Assembly: GCA_016706565.1 (NCBI GenBank)
Contig: JADJJI010000011.1
Coordinates: 62,001 to 126,000 of the forward strand
Direction: 5' to 3'
Source: Piscinibacter sp.
Lineage (GTDB): Bacteria; Pseudomonadota; Gammaproteobacteria; Burkholderiales; Burkholderiaceae_C
DNA length: 64,000 bases
The position numbers and the translations under genes are program-made. Shown one piece after another: positions 1 through 8,654 of this stretch. The notes under the pieces were generated by a model, which was not told the origin of the DNA, did not search any database, and saw only the letters and a program-made list of their open reading frames with translations. The number at the start of each line of letters is the position of its first letter. The first letter of the stretch is position 1.

Positions 1-70
1 ACCCCGTCCGCGTGAAGGTTCTTGGCGGCGCGCGTGAGGAAATTTCAGCCCGCCGCGGGCGCCATGGCGT

Positions 71-952
71 TCAGGCCAGCGACTGCCTCAACCAGTCGGC
101 GAAGGCGGCGCACTCCCATCGCTGCATCGCGCCGGGCTTCCAGCACAGGAAGTGGTGGTGCGGCGAGGCCACCGAGCGCGGCGACAGGCGCACCAGGCGG
201 CCGCTGTCGAGCCATTCATGACCGAGCTTGAGGCGCAGCAGGGTGACGCCGAAGCCGGCGGCGGCCGCGTCGAGCATCAGGCCGACGTCGTTGAACTGGG
301 AACCCTCGCGCGGCTCGGGCAGTGCGATGCCGCAGGCGGCGAACCAGGTGTTCCAGGGCTCCAGCGGGCTGCGGATCAGCCGGGCGCGGCCCACCTGCTC
401 GAGCGTGTCGAAACCCTCGAACGGCCCGGCCTCGTGCAGGTATTCCGGGCTGCAGGCCGGCACGATCTGATCGACGAGGATGCGCTCCTGCTCGACGCCC
501 GCGTAGGGCCCGCTGCCGTATCGGATCTCGAGATCCGCGTCTTCGGCCTTGGTGTCCATCAGCGGAATCGACACCTGCAGGATCAGCTCGACGTCCGGGT
601 AGGCGTGGCGGAACAGCGCCAGCCGCGGCATCAGCATCTGGCGAGAGAAGGTCGGCGTCACGGCCAGGCGCAGCCGCGTCGTGCCGCTGCCGGCGCCGGG
701 GCCCGGCACCTGCTGCAGCGCCTGCAGGCCTTGCCGCACCTGGACGAGGTAGGCGGCGCCCTCCGCGCTGAGCGTGAAGTCGCCGCGGCCGAACAGCCGC
801 ACGCCGAGCTGCGATTCGAGCTGGCGCATGCGGTGGCTCACTGCGCTGGGCGTGACGTTCAGCTCGTCGGCCGCCAGCGTGACGCTGCGCAGCCGTGCCA
901 GGGCCTCGAAGCTGAGCAGGCAGTGGATCGGCGGGATGCGCGGCGGGGGCAT
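71..952 (-). CDS. LysR-family transcriptional regulator, GcvA-like
   Basis: DNA-binding regulator of about 293 aa. An N-terminal LysR winged helix-turn-helix lies at about residues 10-65, with a typical SAVSHRMRQLE recognition helix, followed by a periplasmic-binding-type effector domain. The helix pattern (LSFEALARL ... ADELNVTPSAVSH) resembles the GcvA/AmpR branch. I take the ATG at 952. The frame stays open upstream to a TTG at 1009, but that stretch is a GC-rich repeat shared with the benE leader, so it is probably non-coding. The target is unknown: the only nearby genes are the GNAT/FIST pair upstream on the same strand, and whatever lies left of the window start is not visible. Confidence 0.85.
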   Translation of the reverse strand: MPPPRIPPIHCLLSFEALARLRSVTLAADELNVTPSAVSHRMRQLESQLGVRLFGRGDFTLSAEGAAYLVQVRQGLQALQQVPGPGAGSGTTRLRLAVTPTFSRQMLMPRLALFRHAYPDVELILQVSIPLMDTKAEDADLEIRYGSGPYAGVEQERILVDQIVPACSPEYLHEAGPFEGFDTLEQVGRARLIRSPLEPWNTWFAACGIALPEPREGSQFNDVGLMLDAAAAGFGVTLLRLKLGHEWLDSGRLVRLSPRSVASPHHHFLCWKPGAMQRWECAAFADWLRQSLA

Positions 953-960
953 GTCAGTGG

Positions 961-1024
961 CGCCCGGCCGCCCGAAGACACTGACCGCCCCCTTGGGGGG
1001 CAGGAGCAAAGCGACGTGGGGCTT
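961..1024 (-). repeat. Dispersed GC-rich leader repeat, copy A
   Basis: Read on the minus strand, this stretch directly precedes the LysR start at 952. It has the same order of elements as the segment before benE: TCGCT, GCTC, GCCCCC(C)AAGGGGG, then a CGGGCGGCCGGGCGCC-like block just before the start codon. Similarity was judged by eye. Function is unknown; it could be a REP-like element or a leader hairpin. Confidence 0.5.
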
Positions 1025-1032
1025 GTTTCACT

Positions 1033-1599
1033 TCAGGGCATCTCCGCCGCGGCGCGGTCCGGCGCGTCGGCCGCATAGAGCACGTGGCGGCGCAGCCGGT
1101 GGCCTTCGGGGAAGCGCGGGTGGTCGAACTCGCCGCGCAGCGTCAGGCCGATGCGCTGCATCACGCGCTGCGAGGCCTGGTTGGCCGGCACCGTGAACGA
1201 CACCACCTGCGGCAGGTGCAGGTGCGCGAGGGCGTGGCGCAGCGCCAGCGTGGCGGCCTCGGTGGCGTAGCCATGGCCCCAGGCGGCGCGCGCCAGGCGC
1301 CAGCCGATCTCGTGCGGATGCGGCTCGATGCCGGGCACCCCGATCTCGAACGGCACCTGCGCGCTCAGCCCCACGAAGCCGGCGAAGCCCAGCCCGGGCA
1401 CGTCCAGCGCCCACAGCCCGAAGCCGTGGCGATCGAAATGCTCGCGGATGCGCGCCACCATCGCGTCGCTGTCCTCGCGGCTCAAGCGGCCGCTGAGGTG
1501 CTGCATCACTTCGGGGTCGTCGTTCAGTGCGGCGAACGGCGCGAGATCGTCGTCGCGCCAGGGGCGCAGCGTGACGCGCTCGCCGCGCAGCACCGTCAT
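1033..1599 (-). CDS. GNAT acetyltransferase, RimJ/RimL type
   Basis: Predicted 188-aa N-acetyltransferase that transfers acetyl from acetyl-CoA to an amine. It starts with the usual RimJ/L pattern (RGERVTLRPWRDDD) and carries the acetyl-CoA loop RAAWGHGYATEAA in the middle, followed by a conserved VPANQASQRVMQRIGL helix. The ATG at 1599 overlaps the last 4 nt of the upstream FIST gene (ATGA), so the two are probably co-translated; a longer upstream reading would run through the FIST gene in another frame and is rejected. The substrate, whether ribosomal protein or small molecule, cannot be told from sequence. Confidence 0.85.
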   Translation of the reverse strand: MTVLRGERVTLRPWRDDDLAPFAALNDDPEVMQHLSGRLSREDSDAMVARIREHFDRHGFGLWALDVPGLGFAGFVGLSAQVPFEIGVPGIEPHPHEIGWRLARAAWGHGYATEAATLALRHALAHLHLPQVVSFTVPANQASQRVMQRIGLTLRGEFDHPRFPEGHRLRRHVLYAADAPDRAAAEMP

Positions 1600-2801
1600 C
1601 GCGTGGCGGTGAACACGGTCAGCACGCCCGTGTAGCCGTAGACGTGGTGGCGGGCGATCTCGCCGGCGGCGAAGAAACCGACCAGCGGCACGTCGCCCAG
1701 CGCACGCCGCACGATGGCCAACTCGGCCGACGGCGCGCCGAAGTGCGGCCCGCCGCGGCCGGAGCAGCTGACATACACCGCGCCGGCGATGGCGGCGACG
1801 GCGGGCTCGGCCGCGGCTTCGGGCACGCCGGCGGGCAGTGGCATCTCCTCGGGTTCGAGCTCCTCGCGGATCTCGGCGCAGATGCGAACCAGGTCGCGTT
1901 TCGCGGCCTCGGTGTTGCGCTGGCAAAAAGCCAGCTGCAGGCCCTCGGGCGCCGTGTCGCCGATGGCAATGCCGCGGCGCGCCGGGTCCAGCCCGATCAG
2001 GTGGCGCACGCGGGTGTCGGGGCCGAAGGCGCCGCGGTGCGACGCGGACACGCCGTCGTCGCGATCAGCGGGGTCGGACAGGCCGACCAGCGTCTGGCGG
2101 ATCTGCGGCAGCGCATCGCGCGGCTCGCGCCCGGCCAGGCCCAGGTCGGCGAGCAGGCAGTCGAGCGCGCCCTCGCCGTCCAGCGAGGTGATGACGTTGT
2201 TGCTGGAGCCGGTGATCGTGCGCAGCCGGCCGACCGGCTGGCAGCCCTGCGTGACACGCGACACCAGGCCCGTGCCGGCCGCGAAAGCCACGCCGGACAG
2301 GCCGCCCTGCAGCACCGTGTCGGCGATGTGCAGCGTGCGGCTGCGCGCCGAGGCCAGGCCGCCGAACAGGTAGCCGGTGGCGGTGCGGTCGCTCATGTCG
2401 GCCACCAGCTCGGCCAGGTCCTGCGTGTTCGGGTCGGCATGCACCTGCGCGGTGTGCGCGGCGAAGCCGGCCAGCGGCATGGCCCCGGAGAAGACGCGGA
2501 ACTGCTCGCGCGGCAGCTCGGCGAGCATCACCGACAGCGCCGGCTCGTCGAAGTACTCCACGCCGCTGGCGGCCACGCCGATGCCCACCGCACCCACCCA
2601 GGCCACGCCGGGCCAGTGCTGCTTCAGCTCGGCGAGCAGCGCCTCGGCCTGCGCGGCGTAGTGGTCGGTGAGGTAGACCCAGCCCAGCGTCGGCGCGTAC
2701 GGTGCGCGTTCGCGCTGCTGTGCCTGCAGCTGCGGCTGCACCATCGCCAGCGCATAGCGCCAGTCGGGGTGCGTGGCATGGGCCTGCAGGAAGGTCTTCA
2801 T
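1596..2801 (-). CDS. FIST-domain signal transduction protein
   Basis: 401-aa protein with FIST N and C domains, a family proposed to sense small ligands, possibly amino acids. Recognisable features are the N-terminal FIST pattern around residues 35-100 (LGWVYLTDHYAAQAEALL ... VGAVGIGVAASG), the central GGLASARSRT and SGVAFAAGTG motifs, and a C-terminal part with SCSGRGG and VPLVGFFAAGEI, typical of FIST_C. No output domain is fused, so it may be a stand-alone sensor. It is translationally coupled to the GNAT gene downstream, suggesting related roles. The partner is unknown. Confidence 0.82.
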   Translation of the reverse strand: MKTFLQAHATHPDWRYALAMVQPQLQAQQRERAPYAPTLGWVYLTDHYAAQAEALLAELKQHWPGVAWVGAVGIGVAASGVEYFDEPALSVMLAELPREQFRVFSGAMPLAGFAAHTAQVHADPNTQDLAELVADMSDRTATGYLFGGLASARSRTLHIADTVLQGGLSGVAFAAGTGLVSRVTQGCQPVGRLRTITGSSNNVITSLDGEGALDCLLADLGLAGREPRDALPQIRQTLVGLSDPADRDDGVSASHRGAFGPDTRVRHLIGLDPARRGIAIGDTAPEGLQLAFCQRNTEAAKRDLVRICAEIREELEPEEMPLPAGVPEAAAEPAVAAIAGAVYVSCSGRGGPHFGAPSAELAIVRRALGDVPLVGFFAAGEIARHHVYGYTGVLTVFTATR

Positions 2802-2826
2802 CGGGGCGTGGGTCAGTCTGCCCGGA

Positions 2827-3492
2827 TCAAGGCGCGCCCTTCTTGCGCGAGATCGACTTGCGCGTGGCGGTGCGCGCCGCCGCGCCGGCGCCGCGCGCCA
2901 CCTTGCCAGGCACCGAGGCGGCCTTCTTCATCGTCTGGCTGGCTGCGTCGAAGCTCTGCTTGACCATCGTGCCGGCCAGGTTCTTGGCGGCGTCGGTGGC
3001 GCTGTCTTTCATCGCCGTGGCGGCCAGCTGGGTGAACTGCTTGGTCAGCGCGCCCCACCATTGCATGGGGTCGACCGCCTGCGGCGGCTGGTTCGACGCG
3101 GCGGCCGACTTGCGCGGCGCTGCCTTCGCCTTGCGCGGCGCGGCCGCGGCTTGCGCCGGCCTCTCCTCGGCCTCTGCTGCCGCCGGCGTGGGCACGCGCA
3201 GCGTCAGCGATTCACGCAGATCGTCCATCTGCACGTTCATCGTCTTCAGCGTGGACAGCGTCATGCGCTGCACCTCCAGCGCCTGGATCGTGGCGCCGAG
3301 CATGCGGGCGTTCTGCTCCAGCCAGAACTGCACCGTGCGCAGTTCCTCGATGCGTTTTTCCAGTTCTTCGGGGTTCAGCGTGGGCGCCACCCACTGCCCG
3401 ATGTTGGGCAGCGCGGAGCCGGCGTTCTTGACCAGGCCCTGCAGGAAGTCGAATCCGGGAACCAGCTTGGTGAAGGCGGCGGCATCGGCCAT
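2827..3492 (-). CDS. phaM: PhaM-like polyhydroxyalkanoate granule protein
   Basis: 221-aa protein resembling PhaM, which in Ralstonia eutropha activates PHA synthase PhaC, binds PHA granules and tethers them to the nucleoid. The N-terminal half (residues 1-95) is a conserved helical region including FLQGLVKNAG, the proline-interrupted TLNPEELEKRI segment and VQFWLEQNARML. A low-complexity Ala/Pro/Lys linker follows, then a WWGALTKQFTQLAATA helix, and the protein ends in a basic Lys/Arg-rich tail (TATRKSISRKKG) suited to DNA binding. The ATG at 3492 is set by a strong AAAGGAG site upstream. No phaC is in the window. The name rests on family pattern, not alignment. Confidence 0.75.
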   Translation of the reverse strand: MADAAAFTKLVPGFDFLQGLVKNAGSALPNIGQWVAPTLNPEELEKRIEELRTVQFWLEQNARMLGATIQALEVQRMTLSTLKTMNVQMDDLRESLTLRVPTPAAAEAEERPAQAAAAPRKAKAAPRKSAAASNQPPQAVDPMQWWGALTKQFTQLAATAMKDSATDAAKNLAGTMVKQSFDAASQTMKKAASVPGKVARGAGAAARTATRKSISRKKGAP

Positions 3493-3574
3493 GGAGTCTC
3501 CTTTGTCGGTGGTGTTTTTCTGGCACGGCGTGCCCGATCCATTGTGCCCCTGCCGCGTGCCGGTTGCGATCGGC

Positions 3575-5392
3575 TCAGCGCGACAGCTCCAGCAGCCGTG
3601 CCAGCCGGGCGTCGTCGGGCCGGTCGGCCGATTCGTCGCGCGACAGCAGCGCATGCGCCTGGGCGAAGTAGGGCTTGGCCTGCTCGGCCTGGCCCAGCGC
3701 CAGCAGGTTCTCGGCGATTTCTTCCGGTACGAAGCCATCGGTTGCGCCGGCGGCGGCGAGATCCCGCTCCAGTTCGCGCAGCTGGGTCAGTGCCTCGTCG
3801 TGGCGGCGCAGCGCTCGCAGCTCCCACGCCACCATCCAGCGCGCCTCGCGTTGCCGAGCCGGCGCGGCGCCGTCGCGCTGGCGTGCGGCCAGCGCATCGC
3901 GAAAGGCCTGCAGCGCTTCGTCGTGGCGGCCCGCCTCGTGCAGCGTGTAGCCGATGTTGTGCGACAACGACGCCTCCCAGCGCCGCGCCTGCGGGTCACG
4001 CGACTCGCGGGCTGCGGCCAGCGCACGGCGGTTCCAGTCGAGCTGCGCCTCGGCGGTGGTCTCGACCAGCGCGACCATGTGCAAGGCATCGACGTGCAGG
4101 TAGTCCAGCCCGGCAGCGCGCGCCTGCTGCGCCGCCTGCTGAAACAGCGGCCGCGCCTTGGCCGGCTCGCGAGCCGAACGCCAGGTGCGGCCGCGTTCGA
4201 GCAGCGAGCGCACACGCGGCTCGGCGCCGGTGGCAGCCAGCTCGGCGTCGACACCATCGAGCAGCTGGTGCGCCTGCGCGAACTGGCCGCGCAGGCTGTG
4301 CGTGCGGGCGATCTGCGTGCGCAGGGAGAGGTTCACCTCGTGGGAGGCGTCGTCCAGGCGCTCGCGAAAGCGCGCCTCCGAGGCCGCCGGGTCGGCGAAG
4401 TCCCACAGCGCGAGCAGGTCCGGCGCAGGCGTTTCGAGCACGACGCGCTCGACGCGGTAGCCGCGCTGCGCCATCAGCGCCGGCAGCCCGCGCGGGCCCG
4501 TCATGTGCAGGCTTCCCACCGCCGCGAAGACGCGCTTGCCGCCGCGGTGCAGTGCGTCGATGCGGGTGGCCAGCGCCGGGTTGCGCCCCTCCAGCAGCCG
4601 GCGCATCGCGGCGGCCTCGGCGGGCGTGCGCTGGCATTCGCACCATTCTTCGTAGCGCGCCAGCCGCGCATGGTCGCCGGCGGCCCACAATTGCGCGATG
4701 TGGGCGAGCATCAGCTGCGCGCGGCCGCTGTCGAGCTCGTCGAGCGTGCTGCCCACCAGCTCCATCGCCTCGGCGCGGTTGCGGGCGGCCAGCGCGCGCA
4801 GCTGCTCGTCGACCGTCTCCAGCGAGACCACCGGCTTGCCCTCGCGGCGCGCCAGGTTGGACAGGAACAGATCGACGCCGAAGCCCGGCTCCAGGCCGCT
4901 GCGGCGGCCGGCCAGCATCGACAGCGTGGCGATCTGGAACTCCGGCTTCATGCCGGAGAGCTGCTCCGGCTCCACGCACTCGGCCCGCGCCCGCTTCGCC
5001 AGCCGCTGCTGCAGCGAGGCCGGCAGTGCATCGCCCGCCTTGGCGGCCACGCCGGCGGTCATGCGGCGCTGGATGTCGGGGTCGAGCAGGTCGAGCTCCA
5101 GCGCCACCGTGGCGCTGGCGGCCAGCGCCTCGCGCACCCGCGGGCCGGGGAACATCCAGGGCAGGCGCGCCACGTGCACGGTGCCGTAGAGGTAGGACTC
5201 GGCTCCGTCTTTCTGGATGCGCCACAGGAAACCGCGATCGCGCGCCTGGGCCATGCCGGCGCGGATATCCTCGGCGCCGGGGGGGGCGGGTGGCGCCGGG
5301 CAGTCGGTGGCGGGTGCCTGGGCGAGGGCGCCGAACGCCAGTACCACGGTCAGCAGCGCGAGCCCGCGGCGAAAGAATCGAAACCAGCTCAT
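3575..5392 (-). CDS. TraB/GumN-family protein with C-terminal TPR-like region
   Basis: 605-aa secreted or periplasmic protein. A signal peptide covers about residues 1-26 (basic start, LALLTVVLAFGALA core, AQA cleavage site). The TraB/GumN domain follows, with the family's G-x-x-H motifs at residues 70-73 (GTVH) and near 292 (GSLH), thought to mark a metallopeptidase-like (Tiki-type) fold. From about residue 330 to the end the protein is helical with repeated Ala-rich helix pairs like tetratricopeptide repeats. Ordinary family members are near 300 aa, so half of this protein is an added TPR-like module. It lies 9 bp downstream of the aspartic-protease gene and is probably co-transcribed with it. 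Confidence 0.8.
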   Translation of the reverse strand: MSWFRFFRRGLALLTVVLAFGALAQAPATDCPAPPAPPGAEDIRAGMAQARDRGFLWRIQKDGAESYLYGTVHVARLPWMFPGPRVREALAASATVALELDLLDPDIQRRMTAGVAAKAGDALPASLQQRLAKRARAECVEPEQLSGMKPEFQIATLSMLAGRRSGLEPGFGVDLFLSNLARREGKPVVSLETVDEQLRALAARNRAEAMELVGSTLDELDSGRAQLMLAHIAQLWAAGDHARLARYEEWCECQRTPAEAAAMRRLLEGRNPALATRIDALHRGGKRVFAAVGSLHMTGPRGLPALMAQRGYRVERVVLETPAPDLLALWDFADPAASEARFRERLDDASHEVNLSLRTQIARTHSLRGQFAQAHQLLDGVDAELAATGAEPRVRSLLERGRTWRSAREPAKARPLFQQAAQQARAAGLDYLHVDALHMVALVETTAEAQLDWNRRALAAARESRDPQARRWEASLSHNIGYTLHEAGRHDEALQAFRDALAARQRDGAAPARQREARWMVAWELRALRRHDEALTQLRELERDLAAAGATDGFVPEEIAENLLALGQAEQAKPYFAQAHALLSRDESADRPDDARLARLLELSR

Positions 5393-5401
5393 GGGTGCAG
5401 C

Positions 5402-5899
5402 TTAGCGCGCGCCCAGCGAGCGCAGGTCGATGCGCAGCACGCCGTCGTCTTGCTGCCATTTCAGTCGGCCCAGCACGTCCATGCCCAGCAGCGGCCGGTC
5501 GCTCAGACCCTGCAGCGCCACCACCGGCAGTCGATCCGCACGGAAGCCGCCGCGCAAGCTGATGTCGGCACGCACCACCTCGCCGGTGACCACACCGCCG
5601 GCGGTGCTGGACTGCACGGTGTCGATCGCGCGCAGCCCGAGATCGCGCGCGAGCGATGCCGAGATCGCGGTGCCGGTGGCGCCGGTGTCGACGAGGAAAT
5701 CGACCTCGCGGCCCTCGATGGAGCCGGGCCAGTGGTAGTGCCCGTCGGGCCCGCGGCGGATCTCGATGACGTCGTCGCCACTGGTGAAGCGCGCCTGCTG
5801 GGCCCGGTGTTGCCACCACTGCACGCCCAGGAACAGCACCACGCCCGCCAGCAGCCAGACGGTGACGACCTTGAAGGTGGGTGGCAGTTCGGCGCTCAT
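5402..5899 (-). CDS. Membrane-anchored retropepsin-like aspartic protease (TIGR02281-type)
   Basis: 165-aa protein with one N-terminal membrane anchor (about residues 11-27) followed by a single-domain retropepsin-like fold. The catalytic motif is DTGATGT with the aspartate at residue 71, and the partner hydrophobic-glycine strand is LLGMDVLGRL near residue 140, as in clan AA proteases that act as homodimers. The C-terminal domain is predicted to face the periplasm. The gene is followed 9 bp later by the TraB/GumN gene; both carry putative peptidase folds in the envelope. Substrate unknown. Confidence 0.82.
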   Translation of the reverse strand: MSAELPPTFKVVTVWLLAGVVLFLGVQWWQHRAQQARFTSGDDVIEIRRGPDGHYHWPGSIEGREVDFLVDTGATGTAISASLARDLGLRAIDTVQSSTAGGVVTGEVVRADISLRGGFRADRLPVVALQGLSDRPLLGMDVLGRLKWQQDDGVLRIDLRSLGAR

Positions 5900-5931
5900 G
5901 GTGTAAACCTTCGGGCTATGCCCTGCAGGAT

Positions 5932-5957
5932 TCGCCCTTGGGGCGGCCCGGCGGGCT
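5932..5957 (+). repeat. Dispersed GC-rich leader repeat, partial copy C
   Basis: Positions 5937-5953 share 17 identical bases, CTTGGGGCGGCCCGGCG, with 42402-42418 upstream of benE. It lies in the divergent region between the aspartic protease (minus) and the VOC gene (plus). The left half of the longer repeat is not recognisable here. Confidence 0.45.
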
Positions 5958-5996
5958 CATGCACTTACGATGCCATGAAAACCAAGGCCGTCCGCG

Positions 5997-6410
5997 ATGA
6001 ATGCCCTCTTCCACCTCGCCTACCATGTCACGGATCTCGACGCCGCACGCGCGTTCTACGGCGGCGTGCTCGGCTGCCGCGAGGGCCGCAGCACCGACAC
6101 CTGGGTCGATTTCGACTTCTTCGGCCACCAGCTCTCGCTGCACCTGGGCGAGCCCTTCCGCACCACCGACACCGGCCGCGTCGGCGACAAGCTCGTGCCC
6201 ATGCCGCACCTGGGCCTGGTGCTGCAGCGCGACGACTGGCAGGCGCTGGCGAAGCGGCTGACGGACGCCGGCACCGCCTTCGTGCTCGAGCCGCAACTGC
6301 GCTTCGCCGGCCAGCCCGGCGAGCAGTGGACGATGTTCTTCCGCGACCCTTCGGGCAACCCGATCGAGGTCAAGGGCTTCGAATCACTGCAGACGATCTA
6401 CGACACCTGA
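5997..6410 (+). CDS. VOC-family (glyoxalase/dioxygenase superfamily) protein
   Basis: 137-aa single-module vicinal-oxygen-chelate protein. The first beta-alpha-beta unit begins FHLAYHVTDLDAARAFYGGVLGC, and the second ends in FFRDPSGNPIEVKGFE, giving a His near the N-terminus and a Glu near the C-terminus as likely metal ligands. Proteins of this size normally dimerise to form the active site. It ends 5 bp from the convergent FAH-family gene. The reaction cannot be assigned: the superfamily includes lyases, dioxygenases and binding proteins. Confidence 0.82.
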   Translation: MNALFHLAYHVTDLDAARAFYGGVLGCREGRSTDTWVDFDFFGHQLSLHLGEPFRTTDTGRVGDKLVPMPHLGLVLQRDDWQALAKRLTDAGTAFVLEPQLRFAGQPGEQWTMFFRDPSGNPIEVKGFESLQTIYDT

Positions 6411-6414
6411 CCGC

Positions 6415-7401
6415 TCAGTTCGGCATGGGCGCCACGCGCTGGTCGATCGCGCCGAACAGGCTCATGCCGTCGGAGCCCTTCATCTCGATGCGGATGCGGT
6501 CGCCGTAGCGCATGAACTCGGTCTTCGGCGTGCCCGACTCGATGGTTTCGATGGCGCGCTTCTCGGCGATGCAGCTGTAGCCGCGCGACCAGTCCTTGTT
6601 GCTCACCGTGCCGCTGCCCACGATGCTGCCGGCGCGCACGTTGCGCGTCCTGCAGATGTGCGCGATCAGCTGGCCGAAGTGGAAGGTCATCTCGTCGCCG
6701 GCATCGCACAGGCCGACCCGCTTGCCGTTCCACACCGACTCCAGGTTCAGGTGCACGCGGCCGCCCTTCCAGGCGCCGCCGAGTTCGTCGGGCGTCACCG
6801 CCACCGGGCTGAAGGCGGTGGCCGGCTTGCTCTGGAAGAAGCCGAAGCCCTTGGCCAGCTCGGCCGGGATCAGGTTGCGCAGGCTCACGTCGTTGGCCAG
6901 CATCAGCAGGCGGATGCCTTCGAGCGCCTCGTCGGGCGAACTGCCCATGGCCACGTCGCCGGTGACCACCGCCACCTCGGCCTCGAAATCGATGCCGAAC
7001 TCCTCGCTGGCGCAGACGACGTCGTCGGTGGGGCCGAGGAAGTCGTCGCTGCCACCCTGGTACATCAGCGGGTCGGTGTAGAAGCTCTCGGGCACGTCCG
7101 CGCCGCGTGCCTTGCGCACCAGCTCCACGTGGTTGATGAAAGCGGAGCCGTCGGCCCACTGGCAGGCGCGCGGCAGCGGCGCGGCGCACTGTGCCGGCTC
7201 GAACGGGAACGCGTGGCGCGCCTTGCCGTGATTGAGCGTCTGGTACAGGTCCTCGAGCTGCGGCGACAGGAAGTTCCAGTCGTCCAGCACTTGCTGGAGC
7301 CGGGTCGCGATGCCGCTGGCATAGTGCGCGGTCGAGAGATCGCGCGAGACGACGACCAGCTGGCCGTCGCGCGATCCGTCCTTGTAGGTGGCGAGTTTCA
7401 T
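6415..7401 (-). CDS. Fumarylacetoacetate hydrolase-family protein
   Basis: 328-aa FAH-superfamily enzyme, expected to cleave a C-C bond in a beta-dicarbonyl acid from aromatic-compound breakdown. It shows an N-terminal extension (MKLATYKDGSRDG), the metal-binding acidic pattern IDFEAEVAVVTGDV, the catalytic-fold segments SLRNLIPAELAKGFGFFQSKP and GSGTVSNKD, and the C-terminal GDRIRIEMKG strand. The two-part architecture resembles fumarylacetoacetase-like members more than the short HpaG type. The start is ATG at 7401, 41 bp from the divergent DUF3108 gene. Substrate unassigned; the lig cluster is 20 kb away and lacks an obvious need for it. Confidence 0.83.
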   Translation of the reverse strand: MKLATYKDGSRDGQLVVVSRDLSTAHYASGIATRLQQVLDDWNFLSPQLEDLYQTLNHGKARHAFPFEPAQCAAPLPRACQWADGSAFINHVELVRKARGADVPESFYTDPLMYQGGSDDFLGPTDDVVCASEEFGIDFEAEVAVVTGDVAMGSSPDEALEGIRLLMLANDVSLRNLIPAELAKGFGFFQSKPATAFSPVAVTPDELGGAWKGGRVHLNLESVWNGKRVGLCDAGDEMTFHFGQLIAHICRTRNVRAGSIVGSGTVSNKDWSRGYSCIAEKRAIETIESGTPKTEFMRYGDRIRIEMKGSDGMSLFGAIDQRVAPMPN

Positions 7402-7442
7402 GCGGGATGCGGTGATTCGGGTGTCGAAGGAGGCGATTGTCG

Positions 7443-8570
7443 ATGTTGTCGGCCGATAGCGATGCGCGCCGCACGCGTGCGTTCGCCGCGCTGGCCGCAC
7501 TGACGCTGCTCGTGCACGCCTTGCTGCTGGGCGGCGTGGACCTGTCGCCGCCGCGGCCGGGGGAACCGACGGGCGCGGTGGTGCAGCTGCGTACCATCGC
7601 CGCGCCGGTGCCGGCCGAGCCGGAACCGCCGACGCCACCTCCCGTGGCCGTGGCCACGCCGGCGCCGCCGCGGCCCGCGCGGCCGCCGGCGCGGCCGGTT
7701 GCCGCGCCAGTGGTGGCGCCGGTCTCGCGTGGCGACGATCCATCGGCGCGGCCCGCGCCGCCCTCCGAACCGGAGCTGAATCCGCCGCCGCTGGAAATCG
7801 CCGCCGCGCCGCCGCTGCCCGCGGCCTCGCAGGTGGCGGCGGCAGAGCCGCCGGCCGCCGCCACGCCCGCTTCGGCGCCGGCCTCGGCCGTCGCGGCGGC
7901 CGGCGAGGGCGCGCCGCCGCCGCTGTACGCCACGCAGCTGCCGCCGCCCGCCACCTTGCGCTATGAACTGCGGCGCGGCCGCCTCACCGGCAGCGGCGAC
8001 CTGCACTGGAAGCTCGAGGCCGGCCGTTACGCGCTGCGCCTGGAAGGATCGGTGGTCGGGCTCAACGTGCTCACGCAGGTCAGCGAGGGTGTGCTCGATG
8101 CCCATGGCCTGGGGCCGGTGCGCTTCACCGACCAGCGCGCGCGCCGCGCCGCGGTGGCGGCCAATTTCGAGCGCGAGGCCGGGCGCATCCGCTTCTCCGG
8201 GCCGTCGACCGAGGTGCCGTGGCAGCCCGGCGTGCAGGACCGTTTGAGCTGGATGATCCAGCTCGCCGCCGTGGCCGCGGCCGATCCAGCCCTGCTCGCC
8301 GAGGGCCAGCGCATCACGCTGCAGGTGGTGGGCGCGCGCGGCGACGCCTCGAACTGGTCGTTCCGCAGCCTGGGCAAGGAGTCACTGACCAGCTTCGGCA
8401 CGGCGGTCGACACCGTGCACCTGCTGCGCGAGCCGCGCTCGCCCTACGACACGCGCGTCGAGGTCTGGCTCGATCCGGCCCGCCACCACTTGCCGATCCG
8501 TGCCACCCTGGGCACGGCCGACGAGGACCGGCTGGAACTGCGCCTTCGCGAGCTCCTCCCCGGCGGCTGA
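7443..8570 (+). CDS. DUF3108 protein with TonB-like N-terminal architecture
   Basis: About 375 aa. The N-terminus has one membrane anchor (roughly residues 12-30, AFAALAALTLLVHALLL), then about 115 residues extremely rich in Pro and Ala, then a beta-rich DUF3108 domain (from about residue 165) starting at LRYELRRGRLTGSGDLHWKLE. The anchor plus proline-rich spacer plus C-terminal domain resembles TonB/TolA-like proteins that reach across the periplasm, but no TonB C-terminal domain is seen. The AAGGAGG site at about 7428-7434 could serve the ATG at 7443 or a TTG at 7437; I prefer the ATG. Function unknown. Confidence 0.78.
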   Translation: MLSADSDARRTRAFAALAALTLLVHALLLGGVDLSPPRPGEPTGAVVQLRTIAAPVPAEPEPPTPPPVAVATPAPPRPARPPARPVAAPVVAPVSRGDDPSARPAPPSEPELNPPPLEIAAAPPLPAASQVAAAEPPAAATPASAPASAVAAAGEGAPPPLYATQLPPPATLRYELRRGRLTGSGDLHWKLEAGRYALRLEGSVVGLNVLTQVSEGVLDAHGLGPVRFTDQRARRAAVAANFEREAGRIRFSGPSTEVPWQPGVQDRLSWMIQLAAVAAADPALLAEGQRITLQVVGARGDASNWSFRSLGKESLTSFGTAVDTVHLLREPRSPYDTRVEVWLDPARHHLPIRATLGTADEDRLELRLRELLPGG

Positions 8571-8654
8571 CCCTCCGGGCCGCAGGGGCATCGGTGCGCC
8601 ATGGGCTTGAAACTTGCGGTGAAGGACTCAGCTGCTGGTTCAGGAGAGTCCCTT

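Noticed and set aside
3519-3533. GGCACGGCGTGCC palindrome with a T-run between the PhaM-like and TraB genes
   Set aside because: The T-run is on the 5' side of the stem for the plus strand and becomes an A-run on the minus strand, so it is not a terminator for any gene here; operator function cannot be supported.
2702-6508. 1268-residue open frame on the plus strand
   Set aside because: It runs antisense to the PhaM-like, TraB and aspartic-protease genes, has Arg/Ala/Gly-rich composition without domains, and is explained by the shadow effect of high GC content.
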